Source: Lachnospiraceae bacterium (GTDB taxonomy: Bacteria > Bacillota > Clostridia > Lachnospirales > Lachnospiraceae). Taken from it: a stretch of DNA of 24,302 bases. The position numbers were made by a program, and so were the translations under genes. Below are positions 7,033 through 13,350 of this stretch, piece by piece; positions within the stretch are counted from its first letter, which is position 1, and each line of letters begins with the position of its first letter. The notes beneath the pieces are model-generated. The model was not told where the DNA came from and did no database searches. It saw only the letters and a list, made by a program, of their open reading frames with translations. The stretch lies in the NCBI GenBank assembly GCA_019424135.1, contig JAHYZZ010000007.1:1-24302 (forward strand), given 5' to 3'.

Positions 7033-7080
7033 AGTTTAGCGATTTTTTCGCTAAATATCAATAGTGAATATTTCGCTAAG
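7033..7080. promoter_or_regulatory. Divergent promoter and repressor operator
   Basis: The minus-strand promoter TTGATA (7056-7061) and TAAACT (7033-7038) has a 17-bp spacer that contains the inverted repeat TTTAGCG (7035-7041)/CGCTAAA (7049-7055). TTCGCTAA recurs at 7047-7054 and 7072-7079. A TATTAT at 7082-7087 could serve the plus-strand repressor gene. The three TTAGCGA half-sites are the expected operators of the adjacent XRE protein. Confidence 0.6.
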
Positions 7081-7107
7081 ATATTATGAATCCATGAGGT
7101 GAAAATA

Positions 7108-7341
7108 ATGTATAGTAGAATCCGAAATCTAAGAGAGGATCGTGATCTCACGCAAAAACAAATGGGCGAGATCTTAAATTGCAGCCAGCGAATCTACAGT
7201 AATTATGAATGCGGCGATGTAGACATTCCCACACAAATCCTGATCAAACTGGCCAAATTTCACAAAACCAGCGTTGATTATCTGCTTGAACTGACAGATG
7301 ACAAGCGCCCCTACCCCCGTAAAAAGGATGGAAATCAATAG
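7108..7341 (+). CDS. XRE-family HTH transcriptional regulator
   Basis: A 77-aa protein made almost entirely of a Cro/CI-type HTH_3 domain: the opening IRNLREDRDLTQKQMGEIL, recognition helix region CSQRIYSNYECG, and the closing pattern LAKFHKTSVDYLLEL typical of small clostridial repressors. It has no dimerization or peptidase domain. I placed the start at the ATG at 7108, which has AGGTG 6 nt upstream, rather than the GTG three codons earlier. It is the only plus-strand gene in the mobile region, transcribed away from the small membrane protein gene, with TTAGCGA half-sites between them. It likely represses both itself and that gene. A good terminator follows. Confidence 0.88.
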   Translation: MYSRIRNLREDRDLTQKQMGEILNCSQRIYSNYECGDVDIPTQILIKLAKFHKTSVDYLLELTDDKRPYPRKKDGNQ

Positions 7342-7344
7342 ATT

Positions 7345-7375
7345 CTGCCCGGATTCTCGTTCCGGGCAGTTTTTC
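7345..7375 (+). terminator. Terminator of the XRE regulator gene
   Basis: CTGCCCGGA (7345-7353) pairs with TCCGGGCAG (7361-7369), followed by TTTTTC on the plus strand. It begins 3 nt after the regulator stop. Confidence 0.88.
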
Positions 7376-7395
7376 TGCTCTTTTTTTATTTTATT

Positions 7396-7833
7396 TTAAA
7401 AACTGTCTGCAAAATCCAATGCCGCATCTGCATTTTCTTCCTGCTCCCTGTCCACCGAATCAAAAGCAAAACCACCTTCTTCTTTTTCTTGCATAAACGG
7501 CTGTCCGACACCATTCATATACGGATACAGCAACTCCATGAGATTTTTCGCAAGCAACATAGGAACCGATTCTTTTACCCCTTCTTTGATAGCGTTCTGC
7601 ACCTGTCTCAGAAACGCATCTTCCTTTTCCCGAGTCTCCAGGTAAGGATCTTCTTCCTTCTCATATTCTCGACCAAAATAATCATTCACTGCAGCTACTA
7701 CCGCCCGTGTATAGGATTTATATTTTTTCCTGTTCATGGTCTGTAAATACTTCCAGGCCTGACGGTCTGCCTCGTCCAACAGGTTCAGGCGGATATTTGT
7801 ATTGATGATTTTCCGTTCCTTTCTCATGCTCAT
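7396..7833 (-). CDS. ParR-like adaptor partner of the ParM homologue
   Basis: A 145-aa protein whose ATG overlaps the stop of the ParM-like gene by 4 nt. The N-terminal 50 residues (basic, INTNIRLNLLDEADRQAWKY) resemble a ribbon-helix-helix DNA-binding domain, the middle is helical, and the C-terminal 40 residues are strongly acidic. In type II segregation systems the gene directly after parM encodes ParR, which binds the centromere and caps the ParM filament through its acidic C-terminal tail. Size, order and charge fit that role. Sequence similarity to known ParR proteins is not something I can show, so the assignment rests mainly on context. Confidence 0.6.
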   Translation of the reverse strand: MSMRKERKIINTNIRLNLLDEADRQAWKYLQTMNRKKYKSYTRAVVAAVNDYFGREYEKEEDPYLETREKEDAFLRQVQNAIKEGVKESVPMLLAKNLMELLYPYMNGVGQPFMQEKEEGGFAFDSVDREQEENADAALDFADSF

Positions 7834-8774
7834 ATCATTCTGCCTCCATTCTTCTGAATTTTTCTGACTGCCAGCATCTCATAACCTTTTGCTGCTGCAC
7901 AAATATCATGGATAATGGTTACCCGGTTCCTGACATAATCTCCAAAGTTTTCGATCATACAGCCACCGCCCCCGACTACATACAGCCGCATTAATTCCGG
8001 ATTATATTCGTGTTCCCTCAGTTTCCGAAAGATTTCTGCTGTATAATCTCTTGCAGCCGCTTTCATAACATCCAGATATTTTTCCCCGATATCTGCCGTT
8101 CCTTTTCGGATCACCTGTTCAATAACCAGATCGTCCACTACTGCTCCCATCCTCCTTAATAACTGTTCCCTGACAGCCAGCACACATTGATGTGTCCCGT
8201 ATTTTTCAGTAAAACATTTCTTTTCTACCGGTCGTGAATTATTGATATACATGATATTCATTGTCCCATTTCCGATGTCCGCCAGCATATTGATTCCCTT
8301 AAAATCCTGTAGATGATATCCGACGGCTGCAAAACCCTGTGGAAAAATATCTGCCCCGATAAACTCCACATGATAAGCTTTTCCACGAAACACAAAATCC
8401 ACCACTGCATTCTGAAGCAGATAATCACGAAAAGTTTCTTTCTGACTGCTCACCCATGTCAATGGAAGTCCGGCAGCCAGATGTACTTTCGCCTGATCCA
8501 CCCCTTTACTTTCCAACTCACTGGAAACGGCCGCAAGTGTAAGGATGTAATAGTCCTCATCCTCCGTTTTTTCTGCCCGAAACTCCTTGTGTTCTTCTCC
8601 AATCTGGTAATACACTCCTTGGTAAACCAGAAGGTTATTCTGGAAGGTAGGCTCCTTTTCATATCTAGTTACACCTGTCCGAAAACATTTGCAGGCTGTT
8701 TTCATGTTTCCATATCCATGATCCACACCAATCACTGTAATTATCTGATTTTCCTTATTTTTCATCATTCTCAT
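7830..8774 (-). CDS. parM: ParM/StbA-family actin-like segregation ATPase
   Basis: A 314-aa actin-fold protein. Phosphate-1 motif GVDHGYGNMKT (about 16-26), phosphate-2 motif LADIGNGTMNI (about 165-175) and the adenosine motif VVGGGGCM (about 269-276) are all readable. ParM polymerises with ATP and pushes plasmid copies apart, using ParR bound at a centromere. Length agrees with the family (about 310-330). The ATG at 8774 has GGAG 9 nt upstream. It overlaps the ParR-like gene downstream. Immediately upstream is the stub of a replication initiator gene, so partition appears to have outlived replication on this element. ParM homologues also occur on integrative elements, so a plasmid origin is likely but not proven. 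Confidence 0.82.
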   Translation of the reverse strand: MRMMKNKENQIITVIGVDHGYGNMKTACKCFRTGVTRYEKEPTFQNNLLVYQGVYYQIGEEHKEFRAEKTEDEDYYILTLAAVSSELESKGVDQAKVHLAAGLPLTWVSSQKETFRDYLLQNAVVDFVFRGKAYHVEFIGADIFPQGFAAVGYHLQDFKGINMLADIGNGTMNIMYINNSRPVEKKCFTEKYGTHQCVLAVREQLLRRMGAVVDDLVIEQVIRKGTADIGEKYLDVMKAAARDYTAEIFRKLREHEYNPELMRLYVVGGGGCMIENFGDYVRNRVTIIHDICAAAKGYEMLAVRKIQKNGGRMI

Positions 8775-8813
8775 ATTATCTTTCTCCTTTATTTTTTTGA
8801 ACCAAATTAATAC

Positions 8814-8876
8814 TTACGCTCTTTGATAAGATAGATATTTTATTTTCGTCCGCTCCACCCGGAACACCTGTGACAT
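8814..8876 (-). pseudogene. Truncated 5' stub of a replication initiator gene
   Basis: A 20-codon reading frame with a near-ideal ribosome site (GGAGG, 7 nt before ATG) begins MSQVFRVERTK. That opening matches, from memory, the N-terminus of the helix-turn-helix replication initiator proteins of clostridial plasmids and Tn1549-like elements, which usually continue DYTVMSNYHL. Here it switches to IKYLSYQRA and stops, about 40 nt before the parM start. I read it as an internal deletion that removed nearly all of the initiator. A leader peptide for parM is the main alternative. Confidence 0.6.
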
Positions 8877-8891
8877 AGCTTCACCTCCAAT

Positions 8892-8926
8892 AAAAAAGGC
8901 ACAAAGCCTTTCATGACCTGTGCCTT
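8892..8926 (-). terminator. Terminator between tnpV and parM
   Basis: AAGGCACA (8896-8903) pairs with TGTGCCTT (8919-8926). The minus-strand stem is followed by a T-run (8891-8897). It ends the parB-tnpV transcript, and the ribosome site of the initiator stub begins immediately after it. Confidence 0.82.
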
Positions 8927-8956
8927 ATCTTCTATTTATTTTGTTTATCTTTTCTT

Positions 8957-9307
8957 TTAGGAAACGTAAATCAGTTCCGCCAAAATCATTTCCTCTGCAA
9001 TTGCCCTATGCTGATTGACTGCTCTTACCCATGCCATCTGGTCATCCTCCTTATCTGGCAAAGGATCGCTCTTTTCCAGCTGTTTCAGTATAATTTCTTC
9101 CCGCTCCTTTGCCGCCCGGTCAATCTCCAACAGATGCTCCCCAAGCGTATCTTTTAAAAGCATCACCTGATATTTTGCCCGTTTGCAGTTTTTCAGATAA
9201 TCCCTGCGCAAGAATCCGTATTTTCCGATATGCAACATCTGTTCTCCAGATTTATATTCCAGTTCCGGTAGCAAATACCCATTCACATTTTTATAATTCA
9301 GTTCCAT
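8957..9307 (-). CDS. tnpV: TnpV-like transposon-encoded protein
   Basis: A 116-aa protein that matches the TnpV family known from Tn4451 and many clostridial mobile elements: an opening NGYLLPELEY, a central IGKYGFLRRDYLKNCKRAKYQ, the LGEHLLEIDRAA stretch and the closing DQMAWVRAVN ... AEEMILAELIYV. The function of TnpV is unknown; it is a reliable marker of this transposon class. I favour the ATG at 9307, where family similarity begins; an ATG at 9328 overlapping the parB stop (TAATG) would add seven residues and also has a weak ribosome site. The gene is coupled to parB upstream and followed by a terminator. Confidence 0.82.
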   Translation of the reverse strand: MELNYKNVNGYLLPELEYKSGEQMLHIGKYGFLRRDYLKNCKRAKYQVMLLKDTLGEHLLEIDRAAKEREEIILKQLEKSDPLPDKEDDQMAWVRAVNQHRAIAEEMILAELIYVS

Positions 9308-9327
9308 AACTCTACCCTCTCTTTCCA

Positions 9328-10323
9328 TTATATTTCCTGTTGAACATCTTTTTTCTTATTCTGATGTGCCCATCCTTTCAGTAGTTTTTCGATCAGATCT
9401 GCCTGTTGAGCTGGTGTATAATCTGGTGGAAAATACTTTCCAATCCGTTCAAAGGGAATTTTTATCTGTTCCCTCTGGTTAGGCTTGATTTCCTGCAGAA
9501 TATCATAAATCATGTCCATATCAAGCTGTTTCTGCTGACTCATCCTCTTTAACCGGTTGGCCTGTGAAATATTCGGAATACACTGTTCCAGTTCCATTAC
9601 AGCATGAAGCTCATACTGTTCTTCTTCTGTCAGGAATGAAATTTCCACTGCAGAACGGATTGCCAGCAATTCCCGGTCAACCATATCCAAAATCTTCGGT
9701 ATCAGTTTTGTGAGACGAATATAACGCTTAATCTGGGTCACACTTTCCCCCACCATCCGGGCAAGCTGTTCATTGCTCCGATAACCGCCTGCAGAATCTG
9801 TCTTTTTAATATTTACCTTACCATTTTCAGAGACATCCGCTTTTAATAAAGATATCTCAATCATTTCCTCAATACACTTCGGTTCCAATGGGTCCGAAGA
9901 CAAGTCCTTTCGTTTTCCCTGCCGGTTCATTGCCTGTAACCTCATCTTATAAGCAAAGGCTTTTTCACTCGGCAGAATTTTTTCTCTCTGTAAATTACTG
10001 TCTATCATTGCAATAACTGCCTGATCATCATCCATCGTACAGATGATAACCGGAACTTCTTTGATTCCTGCCCAGAGGGCAGCTTCTTTTCTTCGATGCC
10101 CTGCAATGATTTCAAATCCTTCTCCATCCGGATTTTTACGAACCAGCAGCGGCACCAGTATACCTTCCTGCTGAATACTTCTGCGCAACTCAAAGAGTTC
10201 CTGATTTCGTTCTACTTTAAACGGATGTTCTTTGAAGTCATGTAATTCCCTTATTTTAATCATTCCAATGTCTGCACGCGGCGCGTCAGTCTGTAATGAA
10301 CACATCGCTTTCTTTTTTACCAT
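9328..10323 (-). CDS. parB: ParB/Spo0J-family partition protein
   Basis: A 331-aa ParB-type protein. The N-terminal CTP-binding part shows LRRSIQQEGILVPLLVRK, the box I motif IIAGHRRKEAALWAG and the box II region NLQREKILPSEKAFAY. A KorB-type HTH follows (NEQLARMVGESVTQIKRYIRL). The last 100 residues are helical. ParB loads at parS sites and normally works with a ParA ATPase, but none is in this window, where the ATPase present is ParM-like. The ATG at 10323 is chosen for its GGAGG site 9 nt upstream; the longer frame from 10404 runs through a terminator-like hairpin. It is the outermost gene of the element on the rlmD side and is coupled to tnpV. Confidence 0.85.
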   Translation of the reverse strand: MVKKKAMCSLQTDAPRADIGMIKIRELHDFKEHPFKVERNQELFELRRSIQQEGILVPLLVRKNPDGEGFEIIAGHRRKEAALWAGIKEVPVIICTMDDDQAVIAMIDSNLQREKILPSEKAFAYKMRLQAMNRQGKRKDLSSDPLEPKCIEEMIEISLLKADVSENGKVNIKKTDSAGGYRSNEQLARMVGESVTQIKRYIRLTKLIPKILDMVDRELLAIRSAVEISFLTEEEQYELHAVMELEQCIPNISQANRLKRMSQQKQLDMDMIYDILQEIKPNQREQIKIPFERIGKYFPPDYTPAQQADLIEKLLKGWAHQNKKKDVQQEI

Positions 10324-10350
10324 TTGAATTTTCCTCCTATTCCGTACAAA

Positions 10351-10401
10351 AGAAAAAGGACTCTTACCTTCCAGAAAAGCTCTGAAAACAAGCGTCCTTT
10401 T
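10351..10401 (-). terminator. Terminator or attenuator ahead of parB
   Basis: AAAAGGAC and GTCCTTTT (10394-10401 and 10354-10361) form the outer stem on the minus strand, with a nested CAGA/TCTG hairpin and a T-rich tract after it. It can end rlmD transcription and would also attenuate any transcript entering parB from upstream. Confidence 0.6.
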
Positions 10402-10448
10402 CACTCTTATCTACGATATTCAGATTGAAATGTTACATCAACTTTTAT

Positions 10449-10483
10449 GTGTCTACTCATACCACATGCAAAACTACAGACAC
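10449..10483. repeat. Short inverted repeat near the element/rlmD boundary
   Basis: GTGTCT (10449-10454) and AGACAC (10478-10483) are separated by 23 bp. They lie in the 170-bp gap between parB and rlmD, where the edge of the mobile element should be. They could be a recombinase site or chance. Confidence 0.3.
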
Positions 10484-10575
10484 TTCTATGCCATCCATAA
10501 TCTGTTTTTTTCGTCCCTGTTTGCCTGTCGGTGCGAAACTTATATACCTCGCAAAATGCCTGAAACAAAAGATTT

Positions 10576-11955
10576 CTACGAATTCACCCGATGTAGACAA
10601 CAGACGGTCTCCACATGATAAGTACCCGGGAATAAATCTACACATCCTATCTTCTCCACCTGATACCCTCTTCCTTGCAACATCTCCAAATCTCTTGCCA
10701 GGCTGGTAGGTTTACAGGCGATATACACCATCTTTTCCACGCCAAACTGAATGATTTTTTCCAGGGCCTTAGGATTCACGCCGTCTCTTGGAGGATCCAG
10801 TACAATCATATCTGGCACCTCTCCCAAATCATCAACGACTTTCAAAACATCTCCTGCCCAGAAGGTACAGTTATCAAGACCGTTCATTCTTGCGTTTTCC
10901 CTTGCCGCTTCCACGGCCTCTTTCACAATTTCCACACCGACTACCTTTTTCGCCACAGGAGCTAAGATCTGAGCAATCGTTCCGGTGCCACTGTATAGAT
11001 CAAAAATGACTTTATCTTTTGTCTCCCCAATATAGCTTCTCACTTTTTCATAGAGAATCTCTGCTCCCAGAGAATTTGTCTGAAAGAAAGAAAATGGAGT
11101 AATTTTAAAGCAAAGGTCTAAAAGTTTCTCATAAAAATAACCCTGTCCAAATAAAATTTCAGTCCCTTCATCTTTCACCACATCTGCTACACTATCATTG
11201 CAGGTATGCAGGATGCCAGCAATCTTTCCATCCAGTTTCAGGGACAAAAGTGCTGCCGTCCATCCTTGACTGTCAAACCGGTTCAGACAATCCTCTTGTG
11301 TCGTTGTTACCAAATCAATGAGGATCTGTCCGGTTTTCACCGCTTTTCTGACCAACAGATGCCGATAAAATCCGGTATGACGCATCCGGTGATAATAAGG
11401 CAGACCACTTTCTCTGGCATAGGTAAGTGTACAGATAAGAATCTTGCGAAAATCCCCATCCACGATCTGACACTCCGATACATTTACAATATCATGGAAG
11501 CTGCCCCTTTTGTGCATTCCAAGGGCCAAAGGGCCATCCTTAAATTCATCTCCAAATGAAAACTCCATTTTATTGCGGTAAGCCTTCTGACGGGGACTTG
11601 GCTGAATTCCTTCCCAATAATAAGAGCCATACACCGCTTGATCCATCATAGATTTAATCTGTCTCTCCTTCAGTTTCAGCTGTTCTTCATAGGGAAGATT
11701 CTGATATGTACAGCCACCACACTGCCCAAAATGGGGACAGGCCGGTGAAATCTCAAGGACCGATGGTTCCAGTACCTCCAGGATTCTCCCCTCTATCTTT
11801 CCTTTGCGAATCTTGTTTACGGAAAACCGTACCTTTTGTCCTGGAATTGCGTTTTTCACAATTACGGTTTTTTCCTCGTCCAGAAGATATATTTTCCCCT
11901 TGTTGGGAAATTCTACTGTTTCAATTCTGCCCTCATATATCTGCCCTTTTTTCAT
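10576..11955 (-). CDS. rlmD: 23S rRNA (uracil-5-)-methyltransferase, RlmD/RumA type
   Basis: A 459-aa RNA m5U methyltransferase of the TrmA/RlmC/RlmD family. An N-terminal TRAM domain (about 1-60) is followed by an iron-sulfur cysteine cluster CPHFGQCGGC (about 73-82, with a later cysteine in VSECQ), the SAM-binding motif FDLYSGTGTI, the DPPRDG motif, the nucleophilic cysteine in YIACKPTSLARDL and the C-terminal base region HVETV. It transfers a methyl group from SAM to C5 of uridine in 23S rRNA; which uridine is modified varies in Firmicutes. It starts 15 nt after the NYN gene and probably shares its transcript. Its 3' end abuts the mobile element, and rumA ends are known integration sites for some ICEs. 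Confidence 0.93.
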   Translation of the reverse strand: MKKGQIYEGRIETVEFPNKGKIYLLDEEKTVIVKNAIPGQKVRFSVNKIRKGKIEGRILEVLEPSVLEISPACPHFGQCGGCTYQNLPYEEQLKLKERQIKSMMDQAVYGSYYWEGIQPSPRQKAYRNKMEFSFGDEFKDGPLALGMHKRGSFHDIVNVSECQIVDGDFRKILICTLTYARESGLPYYHRMRHTGFYRHLLVRKAVKTGQILIDLVTTTQEDCLNRFDSQGWTAALLSLKLDGKIAGILHTCNDSVADVVKDEGTEILFGQGYFYEKLLDLCFKITPFSFFQTNSLGAEILYEKVRSYIGETKDKVIFDLYSGTGTIAQILAPVAKKVVGVEIVKEAVEAARENARMNGLDNCTFWAGDVLKVVDDLGEVPDMIVLDPPRDGVNPKALEKIIQFGVEKMVYIACKPTSLARDLEMLQGRGYQVEKIGCVDLFPGTYHVETVCCLHRVNS

Positions 11956-11970
11956 CGATACTCTCCACTT

Positions 11971-12900
11971 CTACTTCTGATATTTTGCTTTCAGTATGGT
12001 ACCATCCTGCTCTACCTTAATATGCTCCAAACTTTTTACATACTGATTAAACTGGGCATATCCATAATCACTAATCTTAAAATCCTTATATTTTTCGTAC
12101 ACCTTATTGCCCAGCGTACTCAGCTCGACTCCATGTTTTCCTGCCTTTCTCACCAGCCCGATCACATAATTATCAATATCCGCCTTCCGTCCCTGGTCTT
12201 CTTTAAGCACAACTGATACAATATGTCCTCTTTTTTCTAGCTGGATCCTGGGAAATTGTTCCAAAAATTTTGACAACATATTATAGCCATAACTTCTTAC
12301 ATCAAAGTCCGGATAAAGGCTGACCAGACGGCTTCCAACCTCACCAAGTCCTGTTCCCTTATTATTATCCTGATTTTCAATGATCATATCAATGATAGCA
12401 TCTTCAATCTTTGAAGTACTCAGCCTTTCATGCTGCTCTCTGGCCTTTCCTGCTCCAGGTTCTTGTTCACTCATCAGGTTCTCCAAAATTGTAAATTTAT
12501 CACATGCCTTTCGAAAGGGCTCAGGTGTCTTATTCTCACCCATACCGATCACCATTTTTCCACTTTCTCTGATCCGGCTGACCAAACGTGTAAAATCACT
12601 ATCGCTGGAAACAATGCAAAATCCATCCACATCATTTGTATAAAGGATGTCCATAGCATCGATAATCATGGCCGAATCCGTTGCATTTTTCCCCTGCGTA
12701 TAACTGAACTGCTGAATCGGCGTGATGGAATTACTCAAAAGCTGATCCTTCCATCCGGAAAGCTGAGTACTGGTCCAGTCTCCGTAAATCCTTTTATATG
12801 TAATAATTCCATACTTTGACAACTCTGTCAAAATCGGCTTTATATATTTTGCTGATACATTCTCCGCATCAATCAACAACGCAAAACATTGTTCTTCCAT
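11971..12900 (-). CDS. NYN-domain RNase-like protein with two OST-HTH/LOTUS domains
   Basis: A 309-aa protein with an N-terminal NYN (PIN-like) nuclease fold: ALLIDAENV (acidic D11), ATDSAMIIDAMDIL (acidic D75) and SSDSDFTRL (D99, D101) supply the metal-binding acidic residues. Two winged-helix OST-HTH (LOTUS) repeats follow, about 160-235 and 240-306, with related SYGYNMLSKFLEQ and DYGYAQFNQYVKS cores. LOTUS domains bind RNA in eukaryotic MARF1-like proteins, and NYN/LOTUS pairs are widespread in bacteria with little known function; RNA cleavage or quality control is the likely role. It has a GGAGG site and sits 15 nt before rlmD, linking two RNA-directed activities. Confidence 0.88.
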   Translation of the reverse strand: MEEQCFALLIDAENVSAKYIKPILTELSKYGIITYKRIYGDWTSTQLSGWKDQLLSNSITPIQQFSYTQGKNATDSAMIIDAMDILYTNDVDGFCIVSSDSDFTRLVSRIRESGKMVIGMGENKTPEPFRKACDKFTILENLMSEQEPGAGKAREQHERLSTSKIEDAIIDMIIENQDNNKGTGLGEVGSRLVSLYPDFDVRSYGYNMLSKFLEQFPRIQLEKRGHIVSVVLKEDQGRKADIDNYVIGLVRKAGKHGVELSTLGNKVYEKYKDFKISDYGYAQFNQYVKSLEHIKVEQDGTILKAKYQK

Positions 12901-12934
12901 TCATTTCCTCCCGTCCACATTCTTTTTTCATGAT

Positions 12935-12982
12935 AAAAGCAGGCAGAAACCCTTTCTCTGACAGACGGGCTTCCAACCTGCT
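12935..12982 (-). terminator. Terminator after the small acidic membrane protein gene
   Basis: AGCAGG/CCTGCT outer arms (12938-12943 and 12977-12982) and an inner GAAACCC-type pair form a long stem on the minus strand, followed by TTTTATC. It isolates the NYN-rlmD unit from the gene upstream. Confidence 0.65.
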
Positions 12983-13013
12983 CTTTTTATTGCGTCTTAA
13001 ACTGGCACCCTTT

Positions 13014-13256
13014 TTATACCTGATCATCATCATTGAAGAAATCATCGTCAAAATCATCTTCAAAGTCTTCTTCAAAATCCTCCAGGTAATCCGGTGTAAA
13101 GAAACAGTATACCGCGTAAGCAATCGCTGCAACGGCTGCCACAGCTCCTACAATAGCAAGTACCCACAGTACTGTTCTAGACTGGCTGCTTTCATCCTTC
13201 TTATTGATCAGTTCATTTAACTTTGTTGCAGCAATGATATCCTCTACCTTACTCAT
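13014..13256 (-). CDS. Small single-pass membrane protein with acidic tail
   Basis: An 80-aa protein: a polar N-terminus with a helix (MSKVEDIIAATKLNELI), one membrane segment (about 28-51, VLWVLAIVGAVAAVAAIAYA), and a C-terminal tail of nearly pure D, E and F (EDFEEDFEDDFDDDFFND). Similar short proteins are common in Lachnospiraceae genomes but have no assigned function known to me. A ribosome site AAAGGA lies about 9 nt before the ATG. An extended -10 (TGATATAAT, 13307-13315) is present upstream and a strong terminator follows, so it is probably monocistronic. Confidence 0.75.
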   Translation of the reverse strand: MSKVEDIIAATKLNELINKKDESSQSRTVLWVLAIVGAVAAVAAIAYAVYCFFTPDYLEDFEEDFEDDFDDDFFNDDDQV

Positions 13257-13306
13257 GCTCCCACATCCTTTCTTCTGCTGTCACAGCAAGATCATTAATT
13301 AAAAAT

Positions 13307-13315
13307 ATTATATCA
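13307..13315 (-). promoter_or_regulatory. Extended -10 promoter of the small membrane protein
   Basis: TGATATAAT on the minus strand is an extended -10 (TGnTATAAT), about 50 nt before the ATG. A weak TAGTAA stands 17 bp upstream at the -35 position. Confidence 0.45.
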
Positions 13316-13350
13316 CTAACATTTTCAGATTACTATATATTTATGCCAAT

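Noticed and set aside
10457..10645. Minus-strand 62-codon frame between rlmD and parB, including a possible short peptide from an inner ATG
   Set aside because: It overlaps the rlmD end, has no clear ribosome site, and no family similarity is evident.
12869..13132. Minus-strand 87-codon frame between the membrane protein and NYN genes
   Set aside because: It overlaps the acidic-tail gene in another frame and runs through a terminator; composition is basic and unprotein-like.
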